Below are positions 9,715-17,907 of a DNA stretch of 64,000 bases, piece after piece. A program made the position numbers and the translations under genes. Where the stretch lies: the NCBI GenBank assembly GCA_030725715.1, contig JANRFG010000016.1, positions 62,001 through 126,000 of the forward strand. Reading direction: 5' to 3'. Each line of letters starts with the position of its first letter. The stretch's first letter is position 1. Below the pieces are notes generated by a model. It was not told the DNA's origin and did no database searches. It saw nothing but the letters and a program-made list of their open reading frames with translations. Source of the DNA: Opitutales bacterium (lineage in GTDB: Bacteria; Verrucomicrobiota; Verrucomicrobiia; Opitutales; UBA953).

Positions 9715-10599
9715 ATGGCCACCTTCTTCTTAACTGAAGCCGGAGAGACGCCCGGTTGCCACCCGCTTACCCTCACGCGCTCGCTGGGTGAATTTCCCTT
9801 GGCTAATCTCGCCTTGCGACGTCATCAGCAGGCCGCACTGATGGCTCTCGGCCTGACCGAAACCGCCGGAACTGACGCCGCTCTGACGGTTCATGCCTCG
9901 GCCTGGTTCTCGTCCGCCGAACTGGCGACCTTCGTGGCTGATGCTTCTTATGGCACCATGACGACCGCGGAGGGTATCGTCTTGGTCGCCCGGAAAAATG
10001 GCGGCCGTGAACTCCGCGCCAGCCAATCCTTCGCCATCACCTACGCCTGGGACCTCTTGCGAGCCAACGTCGAAGCGATGACGACCCGTAAGACCTACGC
10101 TCAGGAATCCGGCGCGCACGCATCGCTGCATGTCGACGGACGCCTACAGGTCGGCAAAGGCACCAAGATCCTGCCGGGCGTCGTCATCGAGGGCGACGTC
10201 ATCATCGGCGACCACTGCAAGGTAGGTCCGAACTGTTACATCCGCGGCTCCACGTCCATCGGCGACAAGTGCCACGTCGGTCAGGCCGTCGAGATCAAGA
10301 ATTCCATCCTCCTCCCGGGCACGAACGTCGGTCACCTTTCTTATCTGGGTGATTCCATCCTCGGTGAGAAAGTGAACTTCGGCGCAGGCACGATCACTTC
10401 TAATCTACGTCACGACGGAGGCGCGCATCGCAGTCCCGTCGCCGGACGCATGGTCGACACCGGCCGCCGTAAGCTCGGCGCGATCATCGGCGACGGCGTC
10501 CATACCGGCATCCACACCTCCCTGTACCCGGGGCGTAAGCTCTGGCCGAAGACCTCGACCTTGCCCGGCGCCATCGTCGACAAGGACATCCTTTCCTGA
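9715..10599 (+). CDS. Compact alternative GlmU-like protein (left-handed beta-helix acyltransferase)
   Basis: A 294-residue protein. Residues about 150-290 are hexapeptide repeats of a left-handed beta-helix (GVVIEGDVIIGDHCKVG, YIRGSTSIGDKCHVG, then GDSILGEKVNFGAGT). The N-terminus has PLTLTRSLGEFPLANLALR, which resembles the opening of the alternative bacterial GlmU family (TIGR03991-type, GlmU_Nter) rather than the usual pyrophosphorylase loop. Those proteins are, as I recall, about 390 residues, so this one looks shortened in its uridylyltransferase half. Position between glmM and glmS strongly suggests a role in making UDP-GlcNAc. Whether it performs both acetylation and uridylylation, or only one, cannot be told. 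Confidence 0.75.
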   Translation: MATFFLTEAGETPGCHPLTLTRSLGEFPLANLALRRHQQAALMALGLTETAGTDAALTVHASAWFSSAELATFVADASYGTMTTAEGIVLVARKNGGRELRASQSFAITYAWDLLRANVEAMTTRKTYAQESGAHASLHVDGRLQVGKGTKILPGVVIEGDVIIGDHCKVGPNCYIRGSTSIGDKCHVGQAVEIKNSILLPGTNVGHLSYLGDSILGEKVNFGAGTITSNLRHDGGAHRSPVAGRMVDTGRRKLGAIIGDGVHTGIHTSLYPGRKLWPKTSTLPGAIVDKDILS

Positions 10600-10601
10600 C
10601 C

Positions 10602-12440
10602 ATGTGCGGAATCGTCGGCTATGTCGGTCGCCATGCGGCCACGCCCGTCCTCCTCGGCGGCCTTCGCCGGCTCGAGTACCGGGGCTATGATTCGGCGGGA
10701 CTTTCCTTACAAGACGGCAGCGAGCTCCTGACCCTGCGAGCCGTCGGGAAAGTCTCCCGCCTGGCCGACAAGGTACGGAGCGAATGGACCGACGAACGAC
10801 AGGCCAGCGGTGTCGTCGGCATCGCCCACACCCGCTGGGCTACCCACGGGGCGCCGACCGAAGCCAACGCCCACCCGCATGCCGATGCCGGCGGGCGCAT
10901 CCGTCTGGTGCATAACGGCATCATCGAGAATTACCGGTCCATCCGCACCAAGCTGGAGGCCAAGGGGCATGTCTTCGCTTCTGAGACCGACACCGAAGCC
11001 GTCGCCCGACTGGTCGGTGAATATTACAAGGGAGACCTTCGCAAAGCCGTCATCAGCGCCTTACGTCAGGTCGAGGGAGCCTACGGCATCGCGGTCATCT
11101 CGGCCGACGAACCGGGACGCATCGTCGTCGCCCGGAAAGGCAGCCCGCTCGTCATCGGCGTCGGCGAAGGTGAGTGCCTGATCGCTTCCGACCCCTCGGC
11201 CCTCATCTCGCACACGCGGCGGGTCATCTACCTGGACGACGGGGATGTCGCCCTGGTCACCGCTGACTCCGTGGACATCACGGACCTGAATCATGCGCCG
11301 ATGGACCGTGACGTCGCCGAACTGGAGTTCGAGCCCGGGGCGGTGGAGAAGGGCGGCTACGACCATTTCATGCTCAAGGAGATCAACGAGCAGCCCGAGT
11401 CGGTCCGAAACGCCCTCCGGGGCCGTCTGGATCTGCTGAACGGCACCGCGGTCCTGTCCGGCATGGGCGCCAGCGCCCGCGAACTCCTCGACCTGCAGCG
11501 TATCGTCATGGTCGGCTGCGGCACTTCGCTGCACGCCGGCATGGTCGGTGATTTCGCGTTCGAGGAACTCGCCGCGCTCCCGGCCGAAGTCCAGCCCGCC
11601 GCCGAATTCCGCTACCGTAACCCGTTGGTCGATGGCCGTGACCTCGTCGTCGCCATTTCCCAGTCCGGCGAGACCGCCGACACGCTGGCCGCCGTCCGGG
11701 AGGCCAAGGACAAGGGCGCGATGATCATGGGGCTCGTCAATGTCGTCGGATCGACCATCGCCCGGGAGACCGGACGAGGCGTCTACCTGCACGCCGGACC
11801 CGAGATCTCGGTGGCTTCCACCAAGGCCTTCACCGGCCAGGTCGCCGTCCTGTTGCTCATGGCGCTCAAGCTCGGCAGGGGACGTCGCTTGTCCCGCGAG
11901 CGAGGCCTCGCGCTGGCGGCGGAAATCGCCCGGCTCCCCGAACTCATCGAAGCCGTGCTCCGTCAGGACGCCGCCATCGCGAAGGTCGCCGAGACCATGG
12001 TGAAGCATGAGCACGCCTTCTTCCTCGGACGCGGCCCCATGCATCCCGTCGCCCTCGAGGGCGCCCTTAAGCTCAAGGAGATTTCCTACATCCACGCCGA
12101 GGGTTATCATGCCGCCGAACTGAAGCATGGCCCGATCGCCTTGCTGACGCCGGGCATGCCCGTCGTCGTGCTCGCCAACCGTTCGCCGGTCGTGGACAAG
12201 ACCTTGGGCAACGCCGAGGAGTGCAAGGCGCGCGGCGCCCACATCATCGCCATCGTGACCGAAGGCGGCCCAGAAGCGGCGATCGCCGACGAAGTCATCC
12301 GCATGCCGGATTGCGATCCCTTGGTTGCCACCATTCCGGCGGCCGTGGCGCTCCAGTTGCTCGCTTATCACGTGGCCCGCCTGCGTGGTTGCCCGATCGA
12401 TCAGCCGCGGAATCTGGCGAAGTCGGTGACGGTCGAGTAA
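10602..12440 (+). CDS. glmS: Glutamine-fructose-6-phosphate aminotransferase (isomerizing)
   Basis: A 612-residue enzyme forming glucosamine-6-phosphate from fructose-6-phosphate and glutamine. Met is followed by the N-terminal nucleophile Cys2 (CGIVGYVG). The glutaminase domain shows RRLEYRGYDSAG and HTRWATHG. Two SIS domains follow (GCGTSLHAG, SQSGETADT; later FLGRGPMHPVALEGALKLKE). The C-terminal PRNLAKSVTVE is the hallmark end. It starts 2 nt after the glmU-like gene. A 7-bp hairpin follows the stop. No glmS ribozyme can be present upstream, since that sequence is coding. Confidence 0.97.
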   Translation: MCGIVGYVGRHAATPVLLGGLRRLEYRGYDSAGLSLQDGSELLTLRAVGKVSRLADKVRSEWTDERQASGVVGIAHTRWATHGAPTEANAHPHADAGGRIRLVHNGIIENYRSIRTKLEAKGHVFASETDTEAVARLVGEYYKGDLRKAVISALRQVEGAYGIAVISADEPGRIVVARKGSPLVIGVGEGECLIASDPSALISHTRRVIYLDDGDVALVTADSVDITDLNHAPMDRDVAELEFEPGAVEKGGYDHFMLKEINEQPESVRNALRGRLDLLNGTAVLSGMGASARELLDLQRIVMVGCGTSLHAGMVGDFAFEELAALPAEVQPAAEFRYRNPLVDGRDLVVAISQSGETADTLAAVREAKDKGAMIMGLVNVVGSTIARETGRGVYLHAGPEISVASTKAFTGQVAVLLLMALKLGRGRRLSRERGLALAAEIARLPELIEAVLRQDAAIAKVAETMVKHEHAFFLGRGPMHPVALEGALKLKEISYIHAEGYHAAELKHGPIALLTPGMPVVVLANRSPVVDKTLGNAEECKARGAHIIAIVTEGGPEAAIADEVIRMPDCDPLVATIPAAVALQLLAYHVARLRGCPIDQPRNLAKSVTVE

Positions 12441-12442
12441 GG

Positions 12443-12460
12443 GTATCGCCTCAGCGATAC
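12443..12460 (+). terminator. Perfect 7-bp hairpin after glmS
   Basis: GTATCGC-ctca-GCGATAC starts 2 nt after the glmS stop. The stem is perfect but no T-run follows, so it is either a weak or factor-dependent terminator or an RNA-processing/stability element between glmS and the small zinc-knuckle gene. Confidence 0.35.
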
Positions 12461-12514
12461 ACCTCAGGGCCTTGCCGTTGCCGACCTTGGGCGCGACGTC
12501 TTGCTCGGGGTCCC

Positions 12515-12835
12515 ATGAACGAACGCTCCAAGAAGAAGTGTCGGTGCTGCCAGAAGACCCTGCCGATGGGTCAGTTTCATCGCCTGGAAGGCACCGCGGC
12601 CATCCATCCTTTCTGCCGGCCCTGCCTGATGACGGCGGCGCGTCGCCGTTCGGCCCGCCGGACGGAGCAACGGACGCAGAAGACGCGCTGCTGCGCCCAG
12701 TGCGGTCAGGATCTCCCCGTCCAGATGTTCCACTGGCTCCGGGCGTCGGGCAGTTTCCACAGCTATTGCCGGCCTTGTCACGCCGCCTACATGGCCGAAC
12801 GCTACCGGCGCCTGCAGGATGGGCGCCGGAAGTGA
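12515..12835 (+). CDS. Small tandem zinc-knuckle protein, function unknown
   Basis: A 106-residue basic protein built from two copies of a unit about 51 residues long. Each has a CxxC (Cys9/Cys12; Cys60/Cys63), a LPxxxFH segment, and a second CRPC (Cys34/Cys37; Cys85/Cys88), so each unit can hold one zinc ion. The linkers are Arg-rich. Short CxxC...CxxC modules of this kind are common in uncharacterised bacterial and phage proteins and often bind nucleic acids. The start is the ATG at 12515 (MNERSKKKC); the frame is open upstream into glmS, but that part is a shadow. No partner gene suggests a role. Confidence 0.65.
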   Translation: MNERSKKKCRCCQKTLPMGQFHRLEGTAAIHPFCRPCLMTAARRRSARRTEQRTQKTRCCAQCGQDLPVQMFHWLRASGSFHSYCRPCHAAYMAERYRRLQDGRRK

Positions 12836-12851
12836 TCGAAAGGTTTCCCGC

Positions 12852-12926
<75 letters not shown>

Positions 12927-13030
12927 AGACAGCGGGATGGGAATGAGTGCAAGACGCGGGGAGGATTTCAAGAGCAAATGCACATTAATCGGCGAAGCCG
13001 AAGAACGGGCGACCAAGGGGTGGTTCGGAG

Positions 13031-13102
13031 TGGCCAGACCGGGACTCGAACCCGGAACCAATTGATTAAAAGTCAACTGCTCTACCATTGAGCTATCTGG
13101 CC
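13031..13102 (-). tRNA. tRNA-Lys (anticodon UUU)
   Basis: Minus strand from 13102: acceptor GGCCAGA, D arm GCTC-AATGGTA-GAGC, anticodon stem GTTGA with loop CTTTTAA (anticodon TTT), T arm CCGGG-TTCGAGT-CCCGG, acceptor TCTGGCC, discriminator A at 13031. The next bases are CTC, so CCA is not encoded, unlike its neighbour. The D arm and anticodon stem are identical to the CUU tRNA, which suggests duplication followed by change of the anticodon. Confidence 0.96.
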
Positions 13103-13157
13103 TGCCGAACGCGAAGATTACGACACGCCCGACCGCACGGGTAAAGGAAAATTGACC

Positions 13158-13721
13158 TCAGCGATGGCCGCGCTGCCGGACGGCCTCGAAGAGGCAGACC
13201 CCGGCCGAGACGGAGACGTTGAGGCAAGGCACCTGACCGAGCATCGGGATTCGCAGCAGGAAGTCGCAGGTCTCGGCCGTCAGATGGCGGATGCCGTCGC
13301 CTTCGGCGCCGAGCACGATCGCCAGGGAGCCGGTCAGCTTGGCGGCGTAAAGGGACTGGCTCGCCTTATGATCGGAGGTGCCGGCCAGCCAGACGCCGGC
13401 GTCCTTCAGCTTCACCAGGGCGTTGCGGAGGTTGTTGGCCTGCACGATCGGCATGGTCTCCGCGGCGCCGACCGCCACCTTGCGGACCGTGTCGGTGACC
13501 GGGGCGGAATTCTTGCGGGTGATGACCACGAAGGCGCAACCGGCGCATTCGGCGTTACGGAGGCAGGCGCCGAGGTTGTGCGGGTCTTGGACGCCGTCGA
13601 GGACCAGGATGAGCGGATCTTTGACGTCCTTGAGCAGGGCGGGGATGTCCGCCTCGTCATAGAGCCTCACCGGCTTGTGCAGGTCGGCGTGGCGCGGGGC
13701 GCGATCGTTGCTCCGGGCCAT
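13158..13721 (-). CDS. SpoU/TrmH-family rRNA 2'-O-methyltransferase (RlmB-like)
   Basis: A 187-residue SPOUT methyltransferase. The three family motifs are visible: DPHNLGACLRNAE, then LGAEGDGI, then IPMLGQVPCLNVSVSAG, the last forming the SAM-binding trefoil knot. The start is the ATG at 13721 (MARSNDRAPR), 7 nt after the asd stop; upstream frame belongs to asd. It lacks the N-terminal L30e-like substrate domain of full-length RlmB (about 245 residues), so assignment to 23S G2251 rather than a tRNA target is uncertain. Confidence 0.85.
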   Translation of the reverse strand: MARSNDRAPRHADLHKPVRLYDEADIPALLKDVKDPLILVLDGVQDPHNLGACLRNAECAGCAFVVITRKNSAPVTDTVRKVAVGAAETMPIVQANNLRNALVKLKDAGVWLAGTSDHKASQSLYAAKLTGSLAIVLGAEGDGIRHLTAETCDFLLRIPMLGQVPCLNVSVSAGVCLFEAVRQRGHR

Positions 13722-13728
13722 GGTCGGC

Positions 13729-14748
13729 TTACTTGCGGGCCAGGCGGCCCTGGGCGTGCAGCGCTTCGGCGATCTGGATCGCGTTGAGCGCGGCGCCTTT
13801 CCAAAGCTGGTCACCGGAGACCCAGAGGGAGATGCCGTTGTCGAAGAGGGTGTCCTTGCGCAGACGGCCGACGCCGCACTTCTCCTTGCCGGCGTAGTCG
13901 AGCGGCATCGGATACTTCTTGTTGGCGGGGTCGTCGCAGAGCTCGGAGCCGGGGAAAGCGCTGATGGCCTTGCGGGCGACGGCGAGGTCGACCGGGCGTT
14001 CGAATTCGGCGCTGATCGCGATCGAGTGGGCGCGGAAGACCGGGACGCGCACGCAGGTCGTGGTGACCTTGAGGCCGGGGAGGTCCATGATCTTACGGCC
14101 TTCGTTGAGCATCTTCGTCTCTTCCTTCGTGTAGCCGTCCTCGAGGAAGGAATCGACCTGCGGGATGAGGTTGAAGTTGATCGTGTGCGGGTAGACCTTC
14201 GGGGCGAGGGTCTCGCCCTTGGCCCACGCGCGGGCTTGGGCGTCGAGTTCGCGCATCGCTTCGGCGCCGGTGCCGGAGACGGCCTGGTAGGTCGAGGCGA
14301 AGAAGCGCTTGAGGCCGAAGGCCTGGTGGAGCGGGAAGAGACCCATCAGCGCGATGGCCGTGGAGCAGTTGGGATTGGCGATGATGCCCTTGTGGTTCGC
14401 GAGATGGTGAGCGTTGATCTCCGGGACGACGAGCGGGACGTCCGGGGACATGCGGAAGGCCGAGCTGTTGTCGATGACGATGCAACCGCGCTTGACGGCC
14501 TCGGGGGCCAGGGCGAGGGAGATGGAACCACCGGCGCTGAAGATGGCGAAATCGAGGCCTTCGAAGGCTTCCGGCTTGGCTTCCTGGACGGTCCATTCCT
14601 TGCCGCCGTAGGTCACCTTGGTGCCGGCGGAGCGGGCGGAAGCGAGCGGGCGGAGTTCGGCCACGGGGAAGTTCCGCTTGGCCATGAGCGCCAGCAGTTC
14701 TTGACCCACCGCGCCTGTCACGCCCACGATGCCGATGCGATATGCCAT
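13729..14748 (-). CDS. asd: Aspartate-semialdehyde dehydrogenase
   Basis: A 339-residue NADPH-dependent enzyme that reduces aspartyl phosphate on the route to lysine, diaminopimelate, threonine and methionine, so it also feeds peptidoglycan. The N-terminal GVTGAVGQE is the nucleotide-binding loop. The catalytic Cys128 lies in NPNCST, and YQAVSGTGAEAM and the HTIN segment are also family blocks. Length is normal. The 5' end overlaps that of the divergent L,D-transpeptidase-like gene if the latter starts at 14742. An rlmB-like gene and two tRNA-Lys genes follow on the same strand. Confidence 0.96.
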   Translation of the reverse strand: MAYRIGIVGVTGAVGQELLALMAKRNFPVAELRPLASARSAGTKVTYGGKEWTVQEAKPEAFEGLDFAIFSAGGSISLALAPEAVKRGCIVIDNSSAFRMSPDVPLVVPEINAHHLANHKGIIANPNCSTAIALMGLFPLHQAFGLKRFFASTYQAVSGTGAEAMRELDAQARAWAKGETLAPKVYPHTINFNLIPQVDSFLEDGYTKEETKMLNEGRKIMDLPGLKVTTTCVRVPVFRAHSIAISAEFERPVDLAVARKAISAFPGSELCDDPANKKYPMPLDYAGKEKCGVGRLRKDTLFDNGISLWVSGDQLWKGAALNAIQIAEALHAQGRLARK

Positions 14749-15302
14749 GTTCTGAGTTCGAGTTAGGTTTGAAGAGGGAGGTGACCGGACGCCTGAAAGG
14801 GCTGGGCCTGCCTGCCGCTGAACATTGCATCGTTGTGTCGATTGACCAGCAAAAACTATGGTTTTTCAAGGGTCAGGACTGTGACACTTACGTGGTCAGC
14901 ACCGCCCGGGCCGGCCGCGGTTGCGTCGAGAATTCCCTGCAGACGCCCGATGGCCTCCACCGGGTCGCCGCGAAGATCGGCGACGGCGCGGTCCCTGGGA
15001 TGGTCTTCAAGGCCCGCCAGGCGACCGGCAGGCTGTCCTCCGAATGGCCGACACCCGAAGACAACCTGATCACCTCGCGCATCCTTTGGCTCGAGGGATT
15101 GGAGCCTGGACATAATCAAGGCACCGACGCCGCGGGCAGGGTCGTCGACACGTATCGCCGCTACGTCTACATCCATGGGACCAATCAGACCGACAAACTC
15201 GGCCGACCGAACAGCCATGGCTGCGTCCTGCTTTCGGACCCGGATGTCATCCGTCTGTACGGACAGGTTCCGGGCGGCACCCCGGTCCTGATCCGTGACT
15301 AA
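14742..15302 (+). CDS. L,D-transpeptidase-like (YkuD) protein
   Basis: A 186-residue protein with the YkuD catalytic signature: His145-Gly in YIHGTNQ and Ser158-His-Gly-Cys161 in NSHGC, Cys161 being the expected nucleophile. Such enzymes form 3-3 peptidoglycan cross-links or attach proteins to the wall. No signal peptide is visible with the ATG at 14742, nor with the in-frame GTG at 14781 that directly follows GAGGGAG. This is odd for a wall enzyme. It may have a non-classical export route, a wrong start, or a different role. It converges on the PBP2 gene with stops overlapping by 4 nt. Confidence 0.8.
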   Translation: MPCSEFELGLKREVTGRLKGLGLPAAEHCIVVSIDQQKLWFFKGQDCDTYVVSTARAGRGCVENSLQTPDGLHRVAAKIGDGAVPGMVFKARQATGRLSSEWPTPEDNLITSRILWLEGLEPGHNQGTDAAGRVVDTYRRYVYIHGTNQTDKLGRPNSHGCVLLSDPDVIRLYGQVPGGTPVLIRD

Positions 15303-17392
15303 CGCGCCGGCTCGGCCGCCGGCTTCTCGCCGGTACCCACCCAAGTCTCGAGCATCTGCTTCACGACGGGGCCCGCCGTCTTGCCGCCCCACGTGTTGGT
15401 GTCGAGCTGGCCTTCGACAAGCACGCAGAAGGCGACGACCGGGCGGTCCGCGGGTGCGTAGCCGATCATCCAGGCGAGGTGGGCTTTCTCGCGGTTCTTG
15501 AAATATTCGGAAGTCCCCGTCTTGGCGGCGATGGGCAGGCCCGGGATGCGGGCGCTGCGCCCGGTGCCTTCCTCGACGCAACGCACCATGCCGCCGCGGA
15601 TGGCTTCGAGCTGCGCATTGTTCAGTCCGATGGGCGACGACCCGCGATGGCGGCCGTCACGGTTCGGGTCGTGGATGATCGTCGGGACGGTGCGCGTCTC
15701 GCCGCGCGCCAAGGAGGCGGCGAAGGCAGCCATGTGCAGCGGGCTGGTCAGCAGGTAGCCCTGGCCGATCGAGAAGTTCGCCGTGTCGCCGTCCTGCCAG
15801 GGTCCGGCCTTGATGCGCAGCTTGTAATCGCGGTCCGGGACGACCAGACCGCGTCCGGCCGCGTAGGGAAGTTCGGTGTGGGCCGCGCCGTTGCCATCCG
15901 CGGAGGACGTCTCGAGCAAAGGGGTGTCCAGTCCGAACCGGCGCGCCTCGGCCGCCAAGGCATCGGGGCCGGCGCGCAGGCCGATCTGGTAGTTCCAGAC
16001 GTTGCAGGAGATCGCGAGCATCTTGTCGAGGTCGACTTCGCCGTAGCCGACCGGCTCGTGTTCGGGGAAATCACGGTCGCCGACACGATAGGATGCGCCG
16101 CACTCGAGGATGTCGTCCCAGTCGACGACCTTCCTGCGCATGCCGGCGATGGCGGTGATGATCTTGAACGTCGAACCGGGCGGATAGAGTCCTTGGGTCG
16201 CGCGATTCAGCCAGGCGCCGGACTTCTCGACCTCGTCGTAAACGGCGAAGGTGATGCGTCCGGCCAGTCGGTTGGGGTCGAAGGTCGGCTGGCTGGCGAG
16301 CGCGAGGATCTCGCCGGTCTGGACGTCGAGCATCACGGCCGCGGCCGGCAGCGGGACGCCTTGGGTGTCCTTGATCTCCGCCAGCGCGGACTCGGCCGTG
16401 CGCTGGATGCGCAGGTCGAGCGAAAGGCGGATCTCGCTGCCTTGCATCGGCTCGCTGTACTTGAGCCGGGTCTGGTTGTAGCCGGAAGAAGTCTTCGTCC
16501 ACAGTTCCCAGCCGCTGAGGCCTTTGAGGACATGATTGAAGGAGAGCTCGACGCCGGCGGCGCCGGTCTTGCCGGTCTGACGCAGCTTCTGCATCGACTC
16601 AGCCCGGACCTCGGCGATGTCGTCGACATTGGGCGGGAGGTCGTCGGAGTCCTTCACGTAACCGAGCACGTGGGCGGCCATCCCGCCGAAGGGATAGGTG
16701 CGGATGATGTCCGACTCCAGGCGGATGGGGCCTTCGACCGGGAACTGCTCGATGAAGCGCGCGACGGACTTGACGCCTTGGTCCGCTCCGCCCGGCGCGT
16801 CGGCGACGGGGAAGGCCAGGTCGGCGACGAGCGTGAAGGGCAAGGCGCGGCGTTCGCGCAGGTGCTTGCGCAAGTCCTCGATGTTCACCTTGCGCTCGCC
16901 GGGCGAGACCAGCGGGGTGGCCTCGCCGGGAGCAGGTTTCCGCAAGGCCTTCGGCTGGTTCTCGTCGATGACGAACCAGACCTTGTTGAGCCAGCCTTGG
17001 AGCACGTTGACGCGGGCGAGTTCCATCACGCGCTCGGTGTCGACCTGGACCGCCTGACGCGCGCGTTCGGCGGCGAGAAGGCGAAGGTATTCGGAACGGA
17101 ATTCCTTCTGCAACGCGGCGAGGTCGGCCTTCACGCTCCAACGGGCGCGGTTGTCGACGAGCACGAAACCATGCCGGTCGATGATGCGACCACGGGCGGG
17201 CGGACGCAGGACGATGCGGCGGCTTTGGTTGTCGGACTGTTCCTTGAGGTCGCGGGACTGGATGAGCTGGCGGTAGGCCAGGCCGCCGACGACATAGAGG
17301 AAGCCGAGCGAGAATAGTCCGAAGACCACGTACAGGCGCAGTTTCTCGACGGGCGTCGACGGAAGCACCTTGGTGTCGGCCCTCTCCCTCAT
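15299..17392 (-). CDS. mrdA: Penicillin-binding protein 2 (elongation-specific transpeptidase)
   Basis: A 697-residue class B PBP with one N-terminal membrane helix (about 20-42), a dimerisation/pedestal domain beginning RPPARGRIIDRHG, and a transpeptidase domain. Active-site motifs are Ser407-TFK in PPGSTFK, Ser462-C-N in ISCNVW and Lys624-TG in AAKTGTSEY. It cross-links peptidoglycan during lateral wall growth together with the MreBCD complex encoded directly upstream. Its start overlaps the mreD stop by 4 nt. No rodA follows, although mre-pbp2-rodA is a common order. Confidence 0.95.
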   Translation of the reverse strand: MRERADTKVLPSTPVEKLRLYVVFGLFSLGFLYVVGGLAYRQLIQSRDLKEQSDNQSRRIVLRPPARGRIIDRHGFVLVDNRARWSVKADLAALQKEFRSEYLRLLAAERARQAVQVDTERVMELARVNVLQGWLNKVWFVIDENQPKALRKPAPGEATPLVSPGERKVNIEDLRKHLRERRALPFTLVADLAFPVADAPGGADQGVKSVARFIEQFPVEGPIRLESDIIRTYPFGGMAAHVLGYVKDSDDLPPNVDDIAEVRAESMQKLRQTGKTGAAGVELSFNHVLKGLSGWELWTKTSSGYNQTRLKYSEPMQGSEIRLSLDLRIQRTAESALAEIKDTQGVPLPAAAVMLDVQTGEILALASQPTFDPNRLAGRITFAVYDEVEKSGAWLNRATQGLYPPGSTFKIITAIAGMRRKVVDWDDILECGASYRVGDRDFPEHEPVGYGEVDLDKMLAISCNVWNYQIGLRAGPDALAAEARRFGLDTPLLETSSADGNGAAHTELPYAAGRGLVVPDRDYKLRIKAGPWQDGDTANFSIGQGYLLTSPLHMAAFAASLARGETRTVPTIIHDPNRDGRHRGSSPIGLNNAQLEAIRGGMVRCVEEGTGRSARIPGLPIAAKTGTSEYFKNREKAHLAWMIGYAPADRPVVAFCVLVEGQLDTNTWGGKTAGPVVKQMLETWVGTGEKPAAEPAR

Positions 17393-17907
17393 GGCACGTC
17401 AGGGGCGGGCGGGAGGCCCAGCCGGTCCATGACCGCGTTCTGCGTCAAGGCCACCGGCACCAAGCCGAGGGTGCCGACGACTCCCGCCAGCAGGAGCTGG
17501 CCGAACAGATGACCGGCGGCGCCGTCAGACGGAGCGTCGGAAGCGAAGGCCGCGGCCAGATACCAGACCAGGCAGGCGCCGACGTTGACGACGGCCGCGC
17601 CCTGCAGCATCCGCGGGGTGCTGCGGAGGAGCGGACGATTGGAAGACAGGAAGATCGCGACCGCGACGAGGGTCAGCGCCAATGTCCCGTCGGGAATCGG
17701 CCGACGGGCCTCGAAAAGGAAGCCGAGTCCGGCGGCGAACAGCACGCACTGCCAGCGCTTGAGCCGACGGGAGGGAGCGATGAGGCAGGTCCCGCTGACG
17801 AAGACGACCAAGGAGGAAGAGGCGAGCGTGTCGCCGGCGAGGTCGGCCCCCAGGAGCCAAGGGTAAGTCGCCAGCAGGAGGATCAGCCAAGCCCAGCCCA
17901 TCGTCAC
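17389..17907 (-). CDS. mreD: MreD-like membrane protein
   Basis: A 172-residue, very hydrophobic protein with five or six predicted membrane segments. It was recognised mainly by position between mreC and mrdA and by size, since MreD is poorly conserved. The GTG at 17907 overlaps the mreC stop as GTGA; an ATG two codons later (17901) is an equally good start. It presumably links MreC to the rest of the elongasome in the inner membrane. Confidence 0.65.
   Translation of the reverse strand: MTMGWAWLILLLATYPWLLGADLAGDTLASSSLVVFVSGTCLIAPSRRLKRWQCVLFAAGLGFLFEARRPIPDGTLALTLVAVAIFLSSNRPLLRSTPRMLQGAAVVNVGACLVWYLAAAFASDAPSDGAAGHLFGQLLLAGVVGTLGLVPVALTQNAVMDRLGLPPAPDVP

Noticed and set aside
10540-10601. 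Search for a glmS ribozyme before glmS
   Set aside because: The upstream sequence is the coding end of the glmU-like gene with a 2-nt spacer, leaving no room for a ribozyme.
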